A DNA stretch of 6,378 nt from Chloroflexota bacterium (lineage in GTDB: Bacteria > Chloroflexota > Dehalococcoidia > SM23-28-2 > RBG-16-64-32), in contig JADFNQ010000083.1 of the NCBI GenBank assembly GCA_022563285.1, forward strand, positions 1 to 6,378, in the 5' to 3' direction. Below are positions 5,763-6,378 of this stretch, piece by piece. The position numbers were made by a program, and so were the translations under genes. How positions within the stretch are numbered: position 1 is the stretch's first letter; each line of letters starts with the position of its first letter. Under the pieces are notes generated by a model. The model ran no database searches. It saw only the letters and a list, made by a program, of their open reading frames with translations, and had not been told where the DNA came from.

Positions 5763-6378
5763 GTGGCCCGCCGCACCGTCCCCAAGCGCTGGCCGACGGG
5801 CCTCATCGAAGTAGCGCCCAACGTCTTCGGCTACGTCCAGGGCAGCGGCGTCACCGGCGTCTCCAACGGCGGCCTCATCGTCGGCGACGACGCCGCCATC
5901 GCCATCGATGCCCTGTTCGTGCCCAGCATGACGAAGCGCTACCTGCGGGCGATCCGCCGGGCCACTAAGAAGCGCGTCTCCCACCTCATCAACACCCACC
6001 ACCACATCGACCACACCGGCGGCAACCAGTTCTTTCCCCGTTCTGAGATCGTAGCCCACGTGAACGCCCGCGAGGAGATGATCCGCTTCGGGATGCCCGT
6101 GGATCGGCTCCAGGCGTTCATCCCTGAGTTCGCAGAGGAGTATCCGGAGCTGCGCCTGGTCCTGCCGGATACCGTCTACGCGGGCCAGATGACGCTCTAC
6201 CAGGGCGACCGCGCCATCGAGCTGCTGTACATGGGGCCAGCCCACACCCCCGGCGACACGCTGATCTACCTGCCGAGGGAGAAGGTGCTGTTCGCCGGCG
6301 ACGTGGCCTTCCACTACGTCGTGCCGGGACCGTTCGACTGCCACGTCAGCGGCTGGATCCGCGTCGCCGACCGCATCG
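5763..6378 (+). CDS. Metallo-beta-lactamase-fold hydrolase (3' end outside window)
   Basis: GTG at 5763 opens a frame that stays open to the window end; 205 residues are visible. Zinc-binding motifs: HHHIDH (79-84, giving His79, His81, Asp83, His84) with a following TGG, His161 in GPAHTPGDT, and Asp180 in LFAGD, so five of the usual six or seven metal ligands plus Asp83 are present; the last His would lie outside. SNGGLIVGDDAAIAIDAL (34-51) is the usual opening beta hairpin. This family includes thioesterase-, lactonase- and glyoxalase II-like enzymes, often soluble. The spacing of 4 bases from the synthetase gene and the weak GGGGT ribosome site point to one operon; a hydrolase for an acyl-thioester or lactone of the same pathway is possible but unproven. 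Confidence 0.88.
   Translation, partial: MARRTVPKRWPTGLIEVAPNVFGYVQGSGVTGVSNGGLIVGDDAAIAIDALFVPSMTKRYLRAIRRATKKRVSHLINTHHHIDHTGGNQFFPRSEIVAHVNAREEMIRFGMPVDRLQAFIPEFAEEYPELRLVLPDTVYAGQMTLYQGDRAIELLYMGPAHTPGDTLIYLPREKVLFAGDVAFHYVVPGPFDCHVSGWIRVADRI

Noticed and set aside
5568..6344. 258-codon open frame on the minus strand across the synthetase end and hydrolase
   Set aside because: It runs antisense to two genes with clear catalytic motifs, and its own product shows no family features.

Overview
The window is GC-rich bacterial DNA, densely packed, with strong GGAGG-type ribosome binding sites and frequent GTG or TTG starts. Four features suggest a Chloroflexota (Dehalococcoidia-like) genome: a stand-alone acyl-CoA mutase large subunit, a single-subunit-type ADP-forming acyl-CoA synthetase beta chain, a glycine-rich RRM protein, and a small CxHHW...CxxCG protein. 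This placement is inference from gene content, not from a marker gene. No rRNA, tRNA, CRISPR array, transposon or phage gene was seen.

Layout. (1) 2-637 (+): 3' part of an orotate phosphoribosyltransferase-family gene, cut by the window edge. (2) 634-1104 (-): a YbaK/EbsC-type aminoacyl-tRNA deacylase, convergent with the first gene; the two stop codons overlap in a CTAG. (3) 1105-1266: divergent control region. (4) 1267-2067 (+): a lipoprotein with a LolA/LppX-like look. (5) 2081-2296 (-): a small excisionase/MerR-type helix-turn-helix protein. (6) 2297-2449: divergent control region with a tandem 8-mer and an inverted 8-mer pair, each arm lying on an extended -10. (7) 2450-4159 (+): a B12-dependent acyl-CoA mutase large subunit. 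Its substrate-pocket residues (Phe99, Gln217) are those of isobutyryl-CoA mutase, not methylmalonyl-CoA mutase. (8) 4160-4437: a 278-base non-coding stretch with a promoter and a structured leader that can fold as an H-type pseudoknot. (9) 4438-4779 and 4773-4976 (+): an RRM RNA-binding protein overlapping a small zinc-ribbon-like protein. (10) 5001-5035: promoter with an operator-like palindrome. (11) 5066-5758 and 5763-6378 (+): ADP-forming acyl-CoA synthetase beta subunit, then a metallo-beta-lactamase-fold hydrolase cut by the window end.

How the genes may work together. The mutase and the acyl-CoA synthetase both act on short-chain acyl-CoAs, which fits branched-chain acid or amino-acid catabolism with ATP recovery by substrate-level phosphorylation. 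The mutase's B12-binding small subunit and the synthetase alpha subunit are not in the window. The HTH protein divergent from the mutase is the natural candidate regulator. The RRM / small zinc protein pair forms a separate two-gene unit whose leader may be a target for autoregulation. This pair with its leader is the best candidate here for an undescribed system.
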